53,797 nt of DNA from an uncultured Granulicatella sp. (lineage in GTDB: Bacteria > Bacillota > Bacilli > Lactobacillales > Aerococcaceae), in assembly GCF_938030755.1 (NCBI RefSeq), contig NZ_CALHIF010000013.1:1-53797 (forward strand). The letters run 5' to 3'. A model generated the notes under the pieces. It was not told the DNA's origin. It ran no database searches and was given only the letters and a program-made list of their open reading frames with translations. Both the position numbers and the translations under genes were made by a program. Position 1 is the first letter of the stretch. Each line of letters opens with the position of its first letter. Shown one piece after another: positions 32,714-41,847 of the stretch.

Positions 32714-33230
32714 ACTCTTCCTTCATTAAATATCCTAACTTATCGAGGGCATCTTCGATATAGTCAAGATCTTGTTGGTTTTCTGCTTCTACCAGATGAT
32801 AATGCACACCATCTGTTAAAGAGGAAAGAGGGCGATAGTCTTCTTGCTGGATTTGTTCCAAGAAGTGTTGAACATCCCGGCGACACGTCAGTTTCACGAG
32901 CGTTTGAATTTCCCCGTATACTGGATGGTCGATTTGAATATTTTGGACGCGTCCTCCGTTATCAACAATCGCAAGCAGTTCCGTTTCGATGGCCTCCGTA
33001 TCATGTTTGACCTTGAAGAGGCGATGGACGTACGGCGAGCTCTCTGGTTCCTTGTAGACATATCCGCGGTTGGTTGATAGAATCGTGGCTCCATCAGCGC
33101 GAAGAAGGGCGATATCTTGGACGATGATTTGCCGGGTCACGTGGAAATGTTCCGCCAGACTTTGCCCATTAAGTGGTTTTGGAGCTTCTTTCAAGAGCTT
33201 TAATAACTCTGATTTTCTTTCCTTTGGCAT
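32712..33230 (-). CDS. niaR: Niacin-responsive transcriptional repressor
   Basis: 172 residues. N-terminal winged HTH (SELLKLLKEAPKPLNGQSLA, then HFHVTRQIIVQDIALLRADG) and a C-terminal 3H domain, named for three conserved histidines: seen in HRLFKVKHD, DHPVYGEI and DGVHYHLVEA. NiaR binds nicotinic acid and represses niacin uptake and NAD genes. It is co-directional with niaX, 12 bases downstream of it, giving an autoregulated operon. Confidence 0.92.
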   Translation of the reverse strand: MPKERKSELLKLLKEAPKPLNGQSLAEHFHVTRQIIVQDIALLRADGATILSTNRGYVYKEPESSPYVHRLFKVKHDTEAIETELLAIVDNGGRVQNIQIDHPVYGEIQTLVKLTCRRDVQHFLEQIQQEDYRPLSSLTDGVHYHLVEAENQQDLDYIEDALDKLGYLMKEE

Positions 33231-33242
33231 AGTAGACCTCTT

Positions 33243-33764
33243 TTAACGTCTTTTTTGTAAAATTTTATACACCGCTAGTGCTAATTCATAGTCTACCATA
33301 CTGTGAATCACTGTACCAAATCCGACTAGGACGAAGAGGACGTAAAACATGCTTTGAAGATCTGTCCCTGAAACTGAGTAGAAAAGTACGCAGGCTAATA
33401 CTTCGCCGACTGCGTGAATGAGCGCCAATACGAAGTTGAAAATCCATGAGGATTTGCGGTTTTCTAGCGTCTTTGGATATTTCTGTAGGAAAAAGGCTCC
33501 TAGTGTCGCAAAGAGAATATGCGATAGCGCGCGGAAAACGATGACGAGTGGGTATGCTCCGGAAATAAAGAATCCATACGATGACCCTAGAACAACGAAG
33601 ATGGCCATCCACGGGTTAATAAACATTGCAATAAAAATTGCAACGTGGCTTCCGAGTGTATACGAAGCAGGTGGAATCACCAATTTTAGTGGCATCGCTA
33701 TCGGAATGAAGATGGCGATTGCGGTTAATAGTGCGGTTAGTGTCATAAAACGAACATTTTTCAT
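33243..33764 (-). CDS. niaX: Niacin ECF-transporter S component
   Basis: 173 residues with six hydrophobic helices. The N-terminal LTALLTAIAIFIPIAMPLKL and PPASYTLGSHVAIFIAMFIN are typical of NiaX, the substrate-binding subunit that works with the shared EcfAAT module. It captures nicotinate or nicotinamide. First gene of the niaX-niaR operon; a palindrome just upstream is the likely NiaR site. Confidence 0.9.
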   Translation of the reverse strand: MKNVRFMTLTALLTAIAIFIPIAMPLKLVIPPASYTLGSHVAIFIAMFINPWMAIFVVLGSSYGFFISGAYPLVIVFRALSHILFATLGAFFLQKYPKTLENRKSSWIFNFVLALIHAVGEVLACVLFYSVSGTDLQSMFYVLFVLVGFGTVIHSMVDYELALAVYKILQKRR

Positions 33765-33788
33765 CAGAATAAAACTCTCCCTTTACCT

Positions 33789-33804
33789 TACTGTATATAC
33801 AGTA
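33789..33804. promoter_or_regulatory. Probable NiaR operator
   Basis: Perfect 16-bp palindrome TACTGTATATACAGTA, 24 bases before niaX. On the minus strand it lies directly after a promoter with TTGATT-17-TATACT. A second shorter palindrome TGTATACA lies within the spacer. Operator role is inferred from position. Confidence 0.65.
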
Positions 33805-33862
33805 GTATAGTTCTGTGTATACAATAAATCAATACCAAAAACTCACTTTGTAAAAATAAATG

Positions 33863-33891
33863 AAAAGGAACCTCGATAAGAAGTTCCTTTT
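33863..33891. repeat. Hairpin of unclear role
   Basis: AAAAGGAAC and GTTCCTTTT form a perfect 9-bp stem. It lies upstream of the niaX promoter and is not at the end of any visible gene. Apart from this and the mleR terminator the 33805-34158 stretch holds nothing recognisable. Confidence 0.45.
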
Positions 33892-34057
33892 CGCTTATAA
33901 TCCGCTCATTTTTCGCTTGATTCTATAAAAAGGTTATCGAAGTTTATCATTTTTTGTAAAAGTTGGATTATTCACTTCAAGCCGAAGTACGAAAGGAAAG
34001 TTATATTCATTAGAATCTATTTAGAGTGGAACTTTATCCTTATAAGTTTATTTCAAA

Positions 34058-34103
34058 ATAAAAACACCCCAAAAGGTAGATTTTCTGTCTAACTTTTGGG
34101 GTG
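34058..34103 (-). terminator. Rho-independent terminator of mleR
   Basis: On the minus strand CACCCCAAAAG pairs with CTTTTGGGGTG and a T-rich run follows, 55 bases after the mleR stop. Confidence 0.85.
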
Positions 34104-34158
34104 CGTTTCATAGTAGAGGTTCATTTTAGAATATATTGCTTTTAGAGTGCATGAGTAG

Positions 34159-35049
34159 CTAATTTTTTAAAGCGTAAATTTGATTTTTAATATAAAATTC
34201 CATCTTATTAAATTCCTCATCTGTAATCTTTCCATCTTTTTGTTTGGCTAAATATAAATAGAATTGGACAGGTTCTGGTTCGTCCAGATCAATCAAATGA
34301 ATATGGTCCAGTTTTAAGAAGTCAACAAGAATTCCAATAGTGTTTTTCTGTTTGATAAAGTTTTCGAACCCTTGAAGGTCGCTAACTTCGGCTAATATAT
34401 TTGGAATGATTCCGTATGAATTCATAAATTTCCAGAACACTTCATGATGAATAAAATGTTCATTAAAGAGAATAAATTTTTCGTTTTTTACTTGCGAGAT
34501 ATGAACGTGAAACTCTTTGGATAGTGGATGTTTTTTTGAAACAGCTAATTTAAATGGGAAAGTTGCGATTTTTTTCAAATCCAGTTGGCTGCTAACAACT
34601 TCTTTACAAGTTCCGAATAAGGCAATATCTAATTTGTTCGAAATAATTTTCTTTGTGATTTCTTTCGAACCATCTTCTAATAAGCCGATTTCAGTTCCAA
34701 AAATCTCTTCTAGCGATGCAATATGTTGTGTTAAATCGAAGAAACGAGAAAGAGCGGCGGTAATCCCGATTTTAATACGTCCATCATGAGCGTTCCTTAA
34801 TGCCGTTATGCCCATGTCCAATTGTTGAAGGGCATTAAGCGAATATTTTTTAAACAGTTCGCCTTCTTTCGTGAGAGACACTTCTGTATGAGATTGATTA
34901 CGTAGAATCAGCTTCACACCGAGATCTTCTTCTAATGATTTAATGGCGTAGCTGACAGTAGGCTGACTGACTTTGAAATTTGAAGCTACTTTTGAAAAAG
35001 ATTTTAAACGGCATAGAGCATTAAAGTACTTGAGTTGCTGAAGTTTCAT
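34159..35049 (-). CDS. mleR: LysR-family regulator of the malolactic genes
   Basis: 296 residues, standard LysR length. HTH: MKLQQLKYFNALCRLKSFSK then VSQPTVSYAIKSLEEDLGVK. The effector domain includes GRIKIGITAALSRFFDL and EVSDLQGFENFIKQKNTIGI. It is divergent from mleS-mleP, so it is assigned as MleR, an activator responding to malate in lactic acid bacteria. GAGGAG lies eight bases before the ATG. The assignment rests on context plus family. Confidence 0.85.
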   Translation of the reverse strand: MKLQQLKYFNALCRLKSFSKVASNFKVSQPTVSYAIKSLEEDLGVKLILRNQSHTEVSLTKEGELFKKYSLNALQQLDMGITALRNAHDGRIKIGITAALSRFFDLTQHIASLEEIFGTEIGLLEDGSKEITKKIISNKLDIALFGTCKEVVSSQLDLKKIATFPFKLAVSKKHPLSKEFHVHISQVKNEKFILFNEHFIHHEVFWKFMNSYGIIPNILAEVSDLQGFENFIKQKNTIGILVDFLKLDHIHLIDLDEPEPVQFYLYLAKQKDGKITDEEFNKMEFYIKNQIYALKN

Positions 35050-35094
35050 AAGTAAGACTCCTCATATTTAAAAATTTTATAACACGTCCTCTAT

Positions 35095-35124
35095 TTGACT
35101 ATGCTAAAAGGAAAATTTTAAAAT
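35095..35124 (+). promoter_or_regulatory. Likely mleS promoter
   Basis: TTGACT (35095-35100), 18 bases, TAAAAT (35119-35124). AT-rich inverted repeats around 35070-35120 (for example AAAATTTT twice) are candidate MleR sites. Confidence 0.45.
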
Positions 35125-35144
35125 GTCAATAAGGGCATAGGGTG

Positions 35145-35189
35145 GGAGATAGAGTTATTGGTGATAAACTTTTCTGTCTCCGTTTTTTT
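35145..35189 (+). terminator. Terminator-like hairpin inside the mleS leader
   Basis: GGAGATAG (35145-35152) pairs with CTGTCTCC (35174-35181, one G-T pair), followed by G and seven T. It is downstream of the predicted promoter and 73 bases before the mleS start, so it may act as an attenuator. Confidence 0.55.
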
Positions 35190-35261
35190 ATGCTCTTAAA
35201 TAAAGCACCAATGGCCTTTAGACGCCGTTTTGCAAATAACTATTTTATAGGAGGGATCACC

Positions 35262-36884
35262 ATGCGTGGACACCAAATTTTAAATGACCCTTTTAAAAAT
35301 AAAGGGACAGCATTTACACAAGAAGAACGTCAAGAATTAGGATTGGTAGGATTATTACCCCCTTACGTTCAAACATTAGAAGAACAAGCAGCGCAAACAT
35401 ATGCGCATATGCACCAAAAAGGCAGTGATGTTGAAAAACGTCTATTTTTGATGGAAATCTTCAATACAAATCGTACGTTATTTTATTATTTATTCTCACA
35501 ACATTTAGAAGAATTTAACCCAATCGTGTATGACCCAACCATTGCAGACACAATTGAAAATTACAGCGAACTCTTTGTGGATCCTCAATATGCGGCATAC
35601 TTAGACATTAATCATCCAGAAAATATCGAAGCTACATTGAAAAATGTTGCAGGAGATCGTGAGATTCGTTTAATCGTCGTAACAGACGCAGAAGGTATTC
35701 TTGGAATCGGTGACTGGGGAACAAATGGTGTGGATATTTCTGTTGGGAAATTAATGGTGTACACAGGTACAGCTGGAATCGATCCAGCAAGTGTTCTTCC
35801 TTTAGTAATTGATGCTGGAACAAACCGTCAAAGTCTATTAGACGACCCTAATTATCTCGGAAATCGTCATGAACGTGTTCGCGGTGACCGTTACTATGCG
35901 TTTATTGACCAATTTGTCGAAACAGCAGAACGTCTATTCCCTAAATTATACTTACATTGGGAAGATTTTGGTCGTGGAAATGCAGCTAACATCTTAAATA
36001 AATACAAAACTCAAATTCCAACTTTCAACGATGATATTCAAGGAACAGGAATTGTCACTCTTGGAGGAATTTTCTCAGCAATGGATATCGCTGGTGAAAA
36101 ATTAACAGACCAAGTGTACTTATGCTACGGTGGAGGAACAGCAGGATGTGGAATCGCTTCTCGAGTTCTTCGTGAGATGGTTGTCGATGGCCTTAGCGAA
36201 GAAGAAGCTTATAAACGCTTCTTCGTGGTGGATAAACAAGGGTTATTATTTGATGACATGGAAGGATTAACTCCTGAACAACGTCCATTTGCGAAAAAAC
36301 GTAGTGATTTTGCAAATGCAGATCAATTAACAGATTTACTAGAAGTTGTGAAGACTGTTAAACCGACGATCTTAGTTGGAACTTCAACTCAACCAAATAC
36401 ATTTACTAAAGAAATTGTAGAAGCGATGTGTGAAATTACAGAACGTCCAGTGATTTTCCCTCTATCAAACCCTACAAAATTAGCAGAAGCAACTGCTAAA
36501 GATCTAATTGAATGGTCAAACGGAAAGGCATTTGTTGCAACTGGAATTCCTTCAGATGATGTTGAGTTCAATGGAGTGAACTACGTTATTGGACAAGCAA
36601 ACAACGCCTTGATTTATCCTGGTCTTGGATTAGGAATGTTAGCTTCTGAGGCGAGTCTGTTAACAGATGAGATGATTGGGGAAGCAGCACATGCTGTAAA
36701 TGGTATTGTGGATATTACAAAACCAGGGGCACCTGTATTGCCACCGTTCAAATACGTTAATGAAGTATCCTTGAAAGTAGCTACTGCTGTAGCGAAGAAG
36801 GCACAAGAGCAAGGCTTAGTTCGTGCCAAAGAGCAAGATATGGAAAAAGCGGTTCGTGAATTTAGATGGACACCAAGATATTAG
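35262..36884 (+). CDS. mleS: Malolactic enzyme
   Basis: 540 residues, full length. It decarboxylates L-malate to L-lactate and CO2 using NAD and Mn, deacidifying the cell and creating proton-motive force. Malic-enzyme signatures are seen: DAEGILGIGDWGTNGVDISV, HWEDFGRGNAANIL, TFNDDIQGTGIVTLGGIFSA and the Rossmann-like YGGGTAGCGIASR. ATG 35262 has AGGAGGG seven bases before it; the in-frame upstream extension lies in the leader hairpin and is not coding. It is followed by the transporter gene mleP. Confidence 0.95.
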   Translation: MRGHQILNDPFKNKGTAFTQEERQELGLVGLLPPYVQTLEEQAAQTYAHMHQKGSDVEKRLFLMEIFNTNRTLFYYLFSQHLEEFNPIVYDPTIADTIENYSELFVDPQYAAYLDINHPENIEATLKNVAGDREIRLIVVTDAEGILGIGDWGTNGVDISVGKLMVYTGTAGIDPASVLPLVIDAGTNRQSLLDDPNYLGNRHERVRGDRYYAFIDQFVETAERLFPKLYLHWEDFGRGNAANILNKYKTQIPTFNDDIQGTGIVTLGGIFSAMDIAGEKLTDQVYLCYGGGTAGCGIASRVLREMVVDGLSEEEAYKRFFVVDKQGLLFDDMEGLTPEQRPFAKKRSDFANADQLTDLLEVVKTVKPTILVGTSTQPNTFTKEIVEAMCEITERPVIFPLSNPTKLAEATAKDLIEWSNGKAFVATGIPSDDVEFNGVNYVIGQANNALIYPGLGLGMLASEASLLTDEMIGEAAHAVNGIVDITKPGAPVLPPFKYVNEVSLKVATAVAKKAQEQGLVRAKEQDMEKAVREFRWTPRY

Positions 36885-36896
36885 GAGGAGATGCTG

Positions 36897-37841
36897 ATGT
36901 TATTCCTAACATCTCTTGAGTCTATTGTTCCAATTATTGCGCTCATTGTACTTGGGTATTTTCTACAAGTGAAGGGTTGGTTCCATAATGATTTTGGAAA
37001 TGATTTGTCTAAACTCATTATGAATGTGGCAATGCCAGTATCGATTTTTGTATCCGTATTGAAGTATTTAACTTTAGAAAAGCTGATGAGCTTATCTGGT
37101 GGATTAATCTATACGTTCGTTGCTTTTGCTCTTGGGTACATTGTTGCTTTTCTAAGTGTCAAGGTGTTAAAAGTTGCGCCAGGGCGAAGAGGAACTGTTA
37201 TTAATACCTTTGTCAATGCCAATACGATTTTTATTGGCTTGCCGTTGAATATTGCGTTGTTTGGGGATAATGCATTAGCGTACTTCTTGATTTACTATAT
37301 TACAAATACTATTTCAACTTGGACATTAGGAGTGTTCTTAATGACAAGTGATAGTAAAGATGGGAAGAAGAAACAAGGGTCGAAATTTAATTGGAAAAAA
37401 TTACTTCCTGCGCCTTTATTAGGTTTTATTGTATCGGTGGTATTCTTGGTCATCAATATTCCACTACCAAGTTACGTTTCAAATACATTAAGTTATGTCG
37501 GTGGATTAACAACGCCACTTTCACTAATCTATATCGGGATTGTGCTAGCGAAGGCAGGAATTAAAACGATTCATTTTGATAAAGATAGCATTCTTGCTTT
37601 AGTTGGAAGATTTATCGTTTCCCCATTACTAATGTTCTTGGTTCTTAAATTAATGGATCCGCAAATGGCAACAGCAGAATATCAAACCTTTATGATACAG
37701 TCTGTAACCCCAGCGTTAGCGGTATTACCAATCTTAGCCAATCAAGGAGACGGAGATGTCGAGTTCTCAACAAATATTGTTACATTAAGTACCATTTTAT
37801 TTGTTATTGTCATTCCAATTATTCAAACCCTTATTGGGTAA
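36897..37841 (+). CDS. mleP: Malate permease, AEC family
   Basis: 314 residues, about ten hydrophobic helices in two halves as in auxin-efflux-carrier family permeases (IVPIIALIVLGYFLQVKGW at the start; ILFVIVIPIIQTLIG at the end). It imports malate, probably in exchange for lactate. I prefer ATG 36897 because the AGGAGG that overlaps the mleS stop is eight bases away; ATG 36891 is too close. Co-transcribed with mleS. Confidence 0.9.
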   Translation: MLFLTSLESIVPIIALIVLGYFLQVKGWFHNDFGNDLSKLIMNVAMPVSIFVSVLKYLTLEKLMSLSGGLIYTFVAFALGYIVAFLSVKVLKVAPGRRGTVINTFVNANTIFIGLPLNIALFGDNALAYFLIYYITNTISTWTLGVFLMTSDSKDGKKKQGSKFNWKKLLPAPLLGFIVSVVFLVINIPLPSYVSNTLSYVGGLTTPLSLIYIGIVLAKAGIKTIHFDKDSILALVGRFIVSPLLMFLVLKLMDPQMATAEYQTFMIQSVTPALAVLPILANQGDGDVEFSTNIVTLSTILFVIVIPIIQTLIG

Positions 37842-37847
37842 AGGCGG

Positions 37848-37877
37848 CTTCCTAGCGAAAAGCTGGGGAGTTTTTTT
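37848..37877 (+). terminator. Rho-independent terminator of mleSP
   Basis: CTTCCTAGC pairs with GCTGGGGAG (G-T pairs allowed) and seven T follow. Confidence 0.75.
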
Positions 37878-37977
37878 ATGCAACCATATAAGAGAGCCTA
37901 TCCATGAGTTCCCTTGAAAAAAACAGCATTGTACTATACTATTATAGGGTAGAAATTCGAAGAGCAAGGAGCTTATT

Positions 37978-39357
37978 ATGAAAGAAAAATTCGGAATTAT
38001 TTTAGCAGCAGGTAAAGGAACTCGTATGAAATCTGCTCTTTACAAAGTGATGCATCCCGTATGCGGAAAACCAATGGTAGAGCACGTTGTTGACCAAGTA
38101 GAAAAAACAGGAGCTACTGAAATCGTAGCAATTGTCGGACATGGTGCTGAAATGGTGCAAAATCATTTAGGAGACCGAGTTTCTTATGCCGTACAAGAGG
38201 AGCAATTAGGAACAGGTCATGCTGTTTTACAAGCGGAATCTCTCCTAAAGGAAAAAGAAGGCACAACGATTGTGATTTGTGGAGATACTCCATTATTAAC
38301 AAGCGCAACTCTTACAGCATTAATGGAAGAACATGAACGTACTGGAGCAAAAGCAACAATCCTTACAGCAATCGCAGAAGACCCAACTGGATACGGTCGT
38401 GTGATTCGTGACGTTGATGGTTCAGTGCTTAAAAACGTGGAGCAAAAAGATGCTTCTGTTGACGAACTAAAAGTACAAGAAATCAACACAGGAACATACT
38501 GCTTTGATAATGTAGCGCTCTTTAGTGCGTTACAAGAAGTCGGAAATGACAACGCACAAGGGGAATACTACTTACCAGACGTATTAGAAATCTTGAAAAA
38601 ACGTGGAGAAGTGGTCTCTGCTTACCCAATGAAAGATTTCGACGAAGGAATGGGTGTCAATGACCGCGTGGCTCTTTCCAAAGCAGAGAAATACATGCGT
38701 AACCGTATTAACGAAGAGCATATGCGTAACGGGGTTACTTTAATCGACCCAGAAGCAACTTATATCGAAACAACCGTTCAAATCGGTGCGGATACAGTGA
38801 TTGAACCAGGTGTTGTCTTAAAAGGAAAAACAGTCATTGGTTCAAACTGCTTCATCGGTGCTCACAGCGTCGTTCGTGACAGCGTGTTAGAAGACGGTGT
38901 TCGTTTGGTGGCAGCTAATATTGAAGAATCTCATATGAAACTAGACAGCAATGCTGGTCCATTTGCACACTTACGTCCAAATTCTGTATTAGGTGAACGC
39001 GTGCATGTAGGAAACTTTGTGGAAGTGAAGAATTCTACACTAGGTTCGGATACGAAGGTAGGTCACTTAACCTATATCGGAGATGCAGATCTTGGAAAAG
39101 ATATCAATGTAGGTTGTGGGACAGTGTTCGTAAACTATGATGGGAAAAATAAACACCGTGCAACCATTGGAGACCATGTATTCATTGGATGTAATGCAAA
39201 TATCGTAGCTCCTGTTACGGTTGGAGATGATGTGTTTATCGCTGCGGGGTCAACGATTACCCAAGATGTTCCCGATGGAGCATTAGCCATTGCACGTAGT
39301 CGTCAAGTGAACAAAGAGGATTACGCTTCAAAATTACCATCTGCTCAAAAAGACTAA
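37978..39357 (+). CDS. glmU: Bifunctional UDP-GlcNAc pyrophosphorylase / GlcN-1-P acetyltransferase
   Basis: 459 residues. The N-terminal uridylyltransferase domain starts ILAAGKGTRMKSALYKVMHP and contains the GDTPLLT metal site. The C-terminal left-handed beta helix shows hexapeptide repeats from about residue 250 (IGADTVIEPGVVLKGKTVIG) and the acetyl-CoA region GCGTVFVNYDGKNKHRATIG. Makes UDP-GlcNAc for peptidoglycan and teichoic acids. Followed by prs, the order usual in Firmicutes. Confidence 0.97.
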   Translation: MKEKFGIILAAGKGTRMKSALYKVMHPVCGKPMVEHVVDQVEKTGATEIVAIVGHGAEMVQNHLGDRVSYAVQEEQLGTGHAVLQAESLLKEKEGTTIVICGDTPLLTSATLTALMEEHERTGAKATILTAIAEDPTGYGRVIRDVDGSVLKNVEQKDASVDELKVQEINTGTYCFDNVALFSALQEVGNDNAQGEYYLPDVLEILKKRGEVVSAYPMKDFDEGMGVNDRVALSKAEKYMRNRINEEHMRNGVTLIDPEATYIETTVQIGADTVIEPGVVLKGKTVIGSNCFIGAHSVVRDSVLEDGVRLVAANIEESHMKLDSNAGPFAHLRPNSVLGERVHVGNFVEVKNSTLGSDTKVGHLTYIGDADLGKDINVGCGTVFVNYDGKNKHRATIGDHVFIGCNANIVAPVTVGDDVFIAAGSTITQDVPDGALAIARSRQVNKEDYASKLPSAQKD

Positions 39358-39448
39358 ATTTTTTTAGAAAAAATTTAGCAAAAATATTCAAAAATTCAAC
39401 AAAAAACGGTATGATAGTACTATAAAATAAACTTCGGGGGTTATCATT

Positions 39449-40426
39449 GTGGAACATTATTCCGATCCTAATTTAAAAATATTCGCTTTAAGCTCAAATC
39501 GTCCTTTAGCGGCAAAGATTGCTGAAGAAGTCGGTTTAGAACTTGGTAAAGTTTCTGTTACTCAATTCAGCGATGGCGAAATCAAAATCAATATCGATGA
39601 GAGTGTACGTGGGTGCCATGTGTATATCGTTCAATCAACTTCTTATCCAGTAAATGATAACTTAATGGAGTTATTAATCATGGTAGATGCATTACGCCGT
39701 GCGAGTGCAAAAACAATTAACATTGTAATTCCTTACTATGGATATGCTCGTCAAGACCGTAAAGCACAATCTCGTGAACCTATTACCGCTAAATTAGTTG
39801 CAAATATGATTACACAAGCAGGTGCAGATCGTGTGTTAACACTTGATTTACATGCTGCTCAAATTCAAGGGTTCTTCGACATTCCAGTGGACCACTTATT
39901 AGGGGCTCCTCTTCTTGCGAACCACTTCTTAGAAAACAACTTCAAAGACAAAGATATCGTAGTAGTATCTCCAGACCACGGTGGGGTAACTCGAGCTCGT
40001 AAAATGGCTGAGTTCTTACACGCACCGATCGCGATTGTTGATAAACGTCGTCCAAAAGCAAACGTGGCAGAAGTGATGAACATCATCGGTGAAGTCAAAG
40101 GCAAGGTTGCTGTATTAATCGACGACATGATTGATACCGCTGGAACAATTACACTTGCTGCACAAGCGATTAAAGATGCAGGTGCTGAAGAAGTATACGC
40201 TTGCTGTACGCACGCCGTATTATCTGGGCCAGCGTTAGAACGTATTAACAACTCAGTGATTAAAGAAGTTGTTGTAACTGACTCAATCGAAGTACCTGTA
40301 GAAAAAACAGGTGGCAAGATTGTTCAAATCAGCGTTGACCAATTAATGGCGGAAGCGATTCGTCGTATTCACGAAAACCGTTCAGTGAGTCCGTTGTTTA
40401 TTGAAAAATTTACCATTTTAGATTAA
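39449..40426 (+). CDS. prs: Ribose-phosphate pyrophosphokinase
   Basis: 325 residues from GTG 39449 with GGGGG-rich ribosome site. Produces PRPP from ribose-5-P and ATP. Motifs: YYGYARQDRKAQSREPITAK (ATP flexible loop), LDLHAAQIQGFFDIPVDHL, VVSPDHGGVTRARKMAE and the PRPP loop VAVLIDDMIDTAGTI. Essential for nucleotide, His and Trp synthesis. Separated from glmU by 91 bases with its own possible promoter. Confidence 0.97.
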   Translation: MEHYSDPNLKIFALSSNRPLAAKIAEEVGLELGKVSVTQFSDGEIKINIDESVRGCHVYIVQSTSYPVNDNLMELLIMVDALRRASAKTINIVIPYYGYARQDRKAQSREPITAKLVANMITQAGADRVLTLDLHAAQIQGFFDIPVDHLLGAPLLANHFLENNFKDKDIVVVSPDHGGVTRARKMAEFLHAPIAIVDKRRPKANVAEVMNIIGEVKGKVAVLIDDMIDTAGTITLAAQAIKDAGAEEVYACCTHAVLSGPALERINNSVIKEVVVTDSIEVPVEKTGGKIVQISVDQLMAEAIRRIHENRSVSPLFIEKFTILD

Positions 40427-40447
40427 TAAAGAATTGTTAAAATAAAT

Positions 40448-40478
40448 GAGCCGTGGCTTTGGTCACGGCTCGTTTTTG
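40448..40478 (+). terminator. Rho-independent terminator of prs
   Basis: GAGCCGTG pairs with CACGGCTC, then GTTTTTGTTT. Confidence 0.85.
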
Positions 40479-40508
40479 TTTATACTGAATCTAACATAGG
40501 AGGTTCGT

Positions 40509-40979
40509 ATGGAACAAAAAGTGTCAAATAAAGCAGGCTGGTTTACTCTTATCTCATTTATTTGTGGGGTGGTTACACTGGTGGCGTTTGAAGAGATGGA
40601 TTCATCTGTAAATTCTATTGAAAATATGGACCAAATCGGTGCAGCGATTTTAGTGCTATTTTCAGCGATGACCATCGGCGGAATCTTCTGGATGGGGATG
40701 AATTATTGGAGAAAAACGTATCAGGAACTTGTGAAGTTGCAATATACATCGGTTACACCTGAAACGATTAAAGATTATTACAGAGCAATTGCAAAGGCTG
40801 TTCGTAAGGTCGGTGTTTCTGTCATTATTTTTGCATTCATGATCGGTGTGTTTTCGCAGTTCAATAGCGTTTTTGAAGTGATTGGGTTGGTGGTGTTCTT
40901 ATTTGGAATTGCCATTTGTTTCTTGTCGCTAGCTCCAAAATCGCTTGCCAAACAAATTCAGAAACAAACTATTCGATAA
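40509..40979 (+). CDS. Hypothetical membrane protein
   Basis: 156 residues, four hydrophobic segments in two pairs (about 10-27, 42-64, 101-120 and 122-142) separated by a soluble helical stretch YWRKTYQELVKLQYTSVTPE. AGGAGG precedes the ATG. It begins a run of three small membrane-protein genes on this strand. Family not recognised. Confidence 0.65.
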   Translation: MEQKVSNKAGWFTLISFICGVVTLVAFEEMDSSVNSIENMDQIGAAILVLFSAMTIGGIFWMGMNYWRKTYQELVKLQYTSVTPETIKDYYRAIAKAVRKVGVSVIIFAFMIGVFSQFNSVFEVIGLVVFLFGIAICFLSLAPKSLAKQIQKQTIR

Positions 40980-40994
40980 TGTTGGAGGTTTTGA

Positions 40995-41273
40995 ATGAGA
41001 CTAGAGAAAACAAAGAATATCGCAGAAGTCTTGATGTGGATCGGGTTAGTGCCACAATGGATTTTCATGACCAGTCGTGGCGTTCCAGGAGGGCTATTGA
41101 TTGCCATCTTCATTATGCCGATTTTCATGATCATGACGTTTGTGAGTTTCTTGATGTATGTTTTAATTGCGGTAGAAGAAAAATCGGTTAAAGACACTTG
41201 GTGGCAGCTACTGCTCACAGGCGCTTGGAGTACCTTTTTGTTATTGTTATTCACGGGAGTAATTAGGTTTTGA
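40995..41273 (+). CDS. Small membrane protein, related to the broken gene at 41301
   Basis: 92 residues with three hydrophobic segments. It shares AEVLMWIGLV near the start and the ending W(W)QLLLTG with the pseudogene downstream, so the two are tandem duplicates. GGAGG lies upstream of the ATG. Function unknown. Confidence 0.6.
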   Translation: MRLEKTKNIAEVLMWIGLVPQWIFMTSRGVPGGLLIAIFIMPIFMIMTFVSFLMYVLIAVEEKSVKDTWWQLLLTGAWSTFLLLLFTGVIRF

Positions 41274-41300
41274 TAAAAAAGGTTTAGGAGGAAGAGGTTA

Positions 41301-41617
41301 ATGGAAGTACGACGTTTTGAAAAACAATCAGGGTTATAAAAAATGCATAAAGTCGCTACTGTCTTGATGTGGATTTCATGGGTCCTAGTTTTCTTTGCGA
41401 TGTTAGCGATGGGAAACTATTTTTTACCAGATGGTCGAATGCTCCTTTTTATGCTGTATATTCTAGCAGTGGCGGCAGTGGGGTTCTTCTCAATTTCTCA
41501 TTGTTTAGTTGGATTTCGTTTAAACTAAAAACAGTGAACGAAACGGGATGGCAGTTACTCTTAACGGGTGGATTCCTCATTACGTACTTGCTGTTTTCGA
41601 TGAGACTCTTTTATTAA
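41301..41617 (+). pseudogene. Broken tandem copy of the 40995 membrane-protein gene
   Basis: A good ribosome site (AGGAGG) precedes ATG 41301, but the frame stops at TAA 41337 after 12 codons. It then resumes in frame as MHKVATVLMWISWVLVFFAM, and near 41490-41500 the match shifts frame to end WISFKLKTVNETGWQLLLTG and TYLLFSMRLFY. So there is one stop codon and one frameshift relative to the intact neighbour. Confidence 0.65.
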
Positions 41618-41847
41618 GAGGAAACAAATGCAAGTTGACGTGGGTTATGGTACAATAATCCGGCAAGAAATCAGTGAACATAGCGCACGAGTCGCACTCA
41701 CTATGGGGGTTGCAGCTCGTGTTTTTAGATGGATAGCGGTAATCGTAAGGGATGTTCTTGTTAATCAGTGACTTCTTTACGATTATCACTATAAATACGT
41801 AACAAAGATTTGCTAAGATGCGAATCAGTTTGAAAAAGGAGAAAAAA

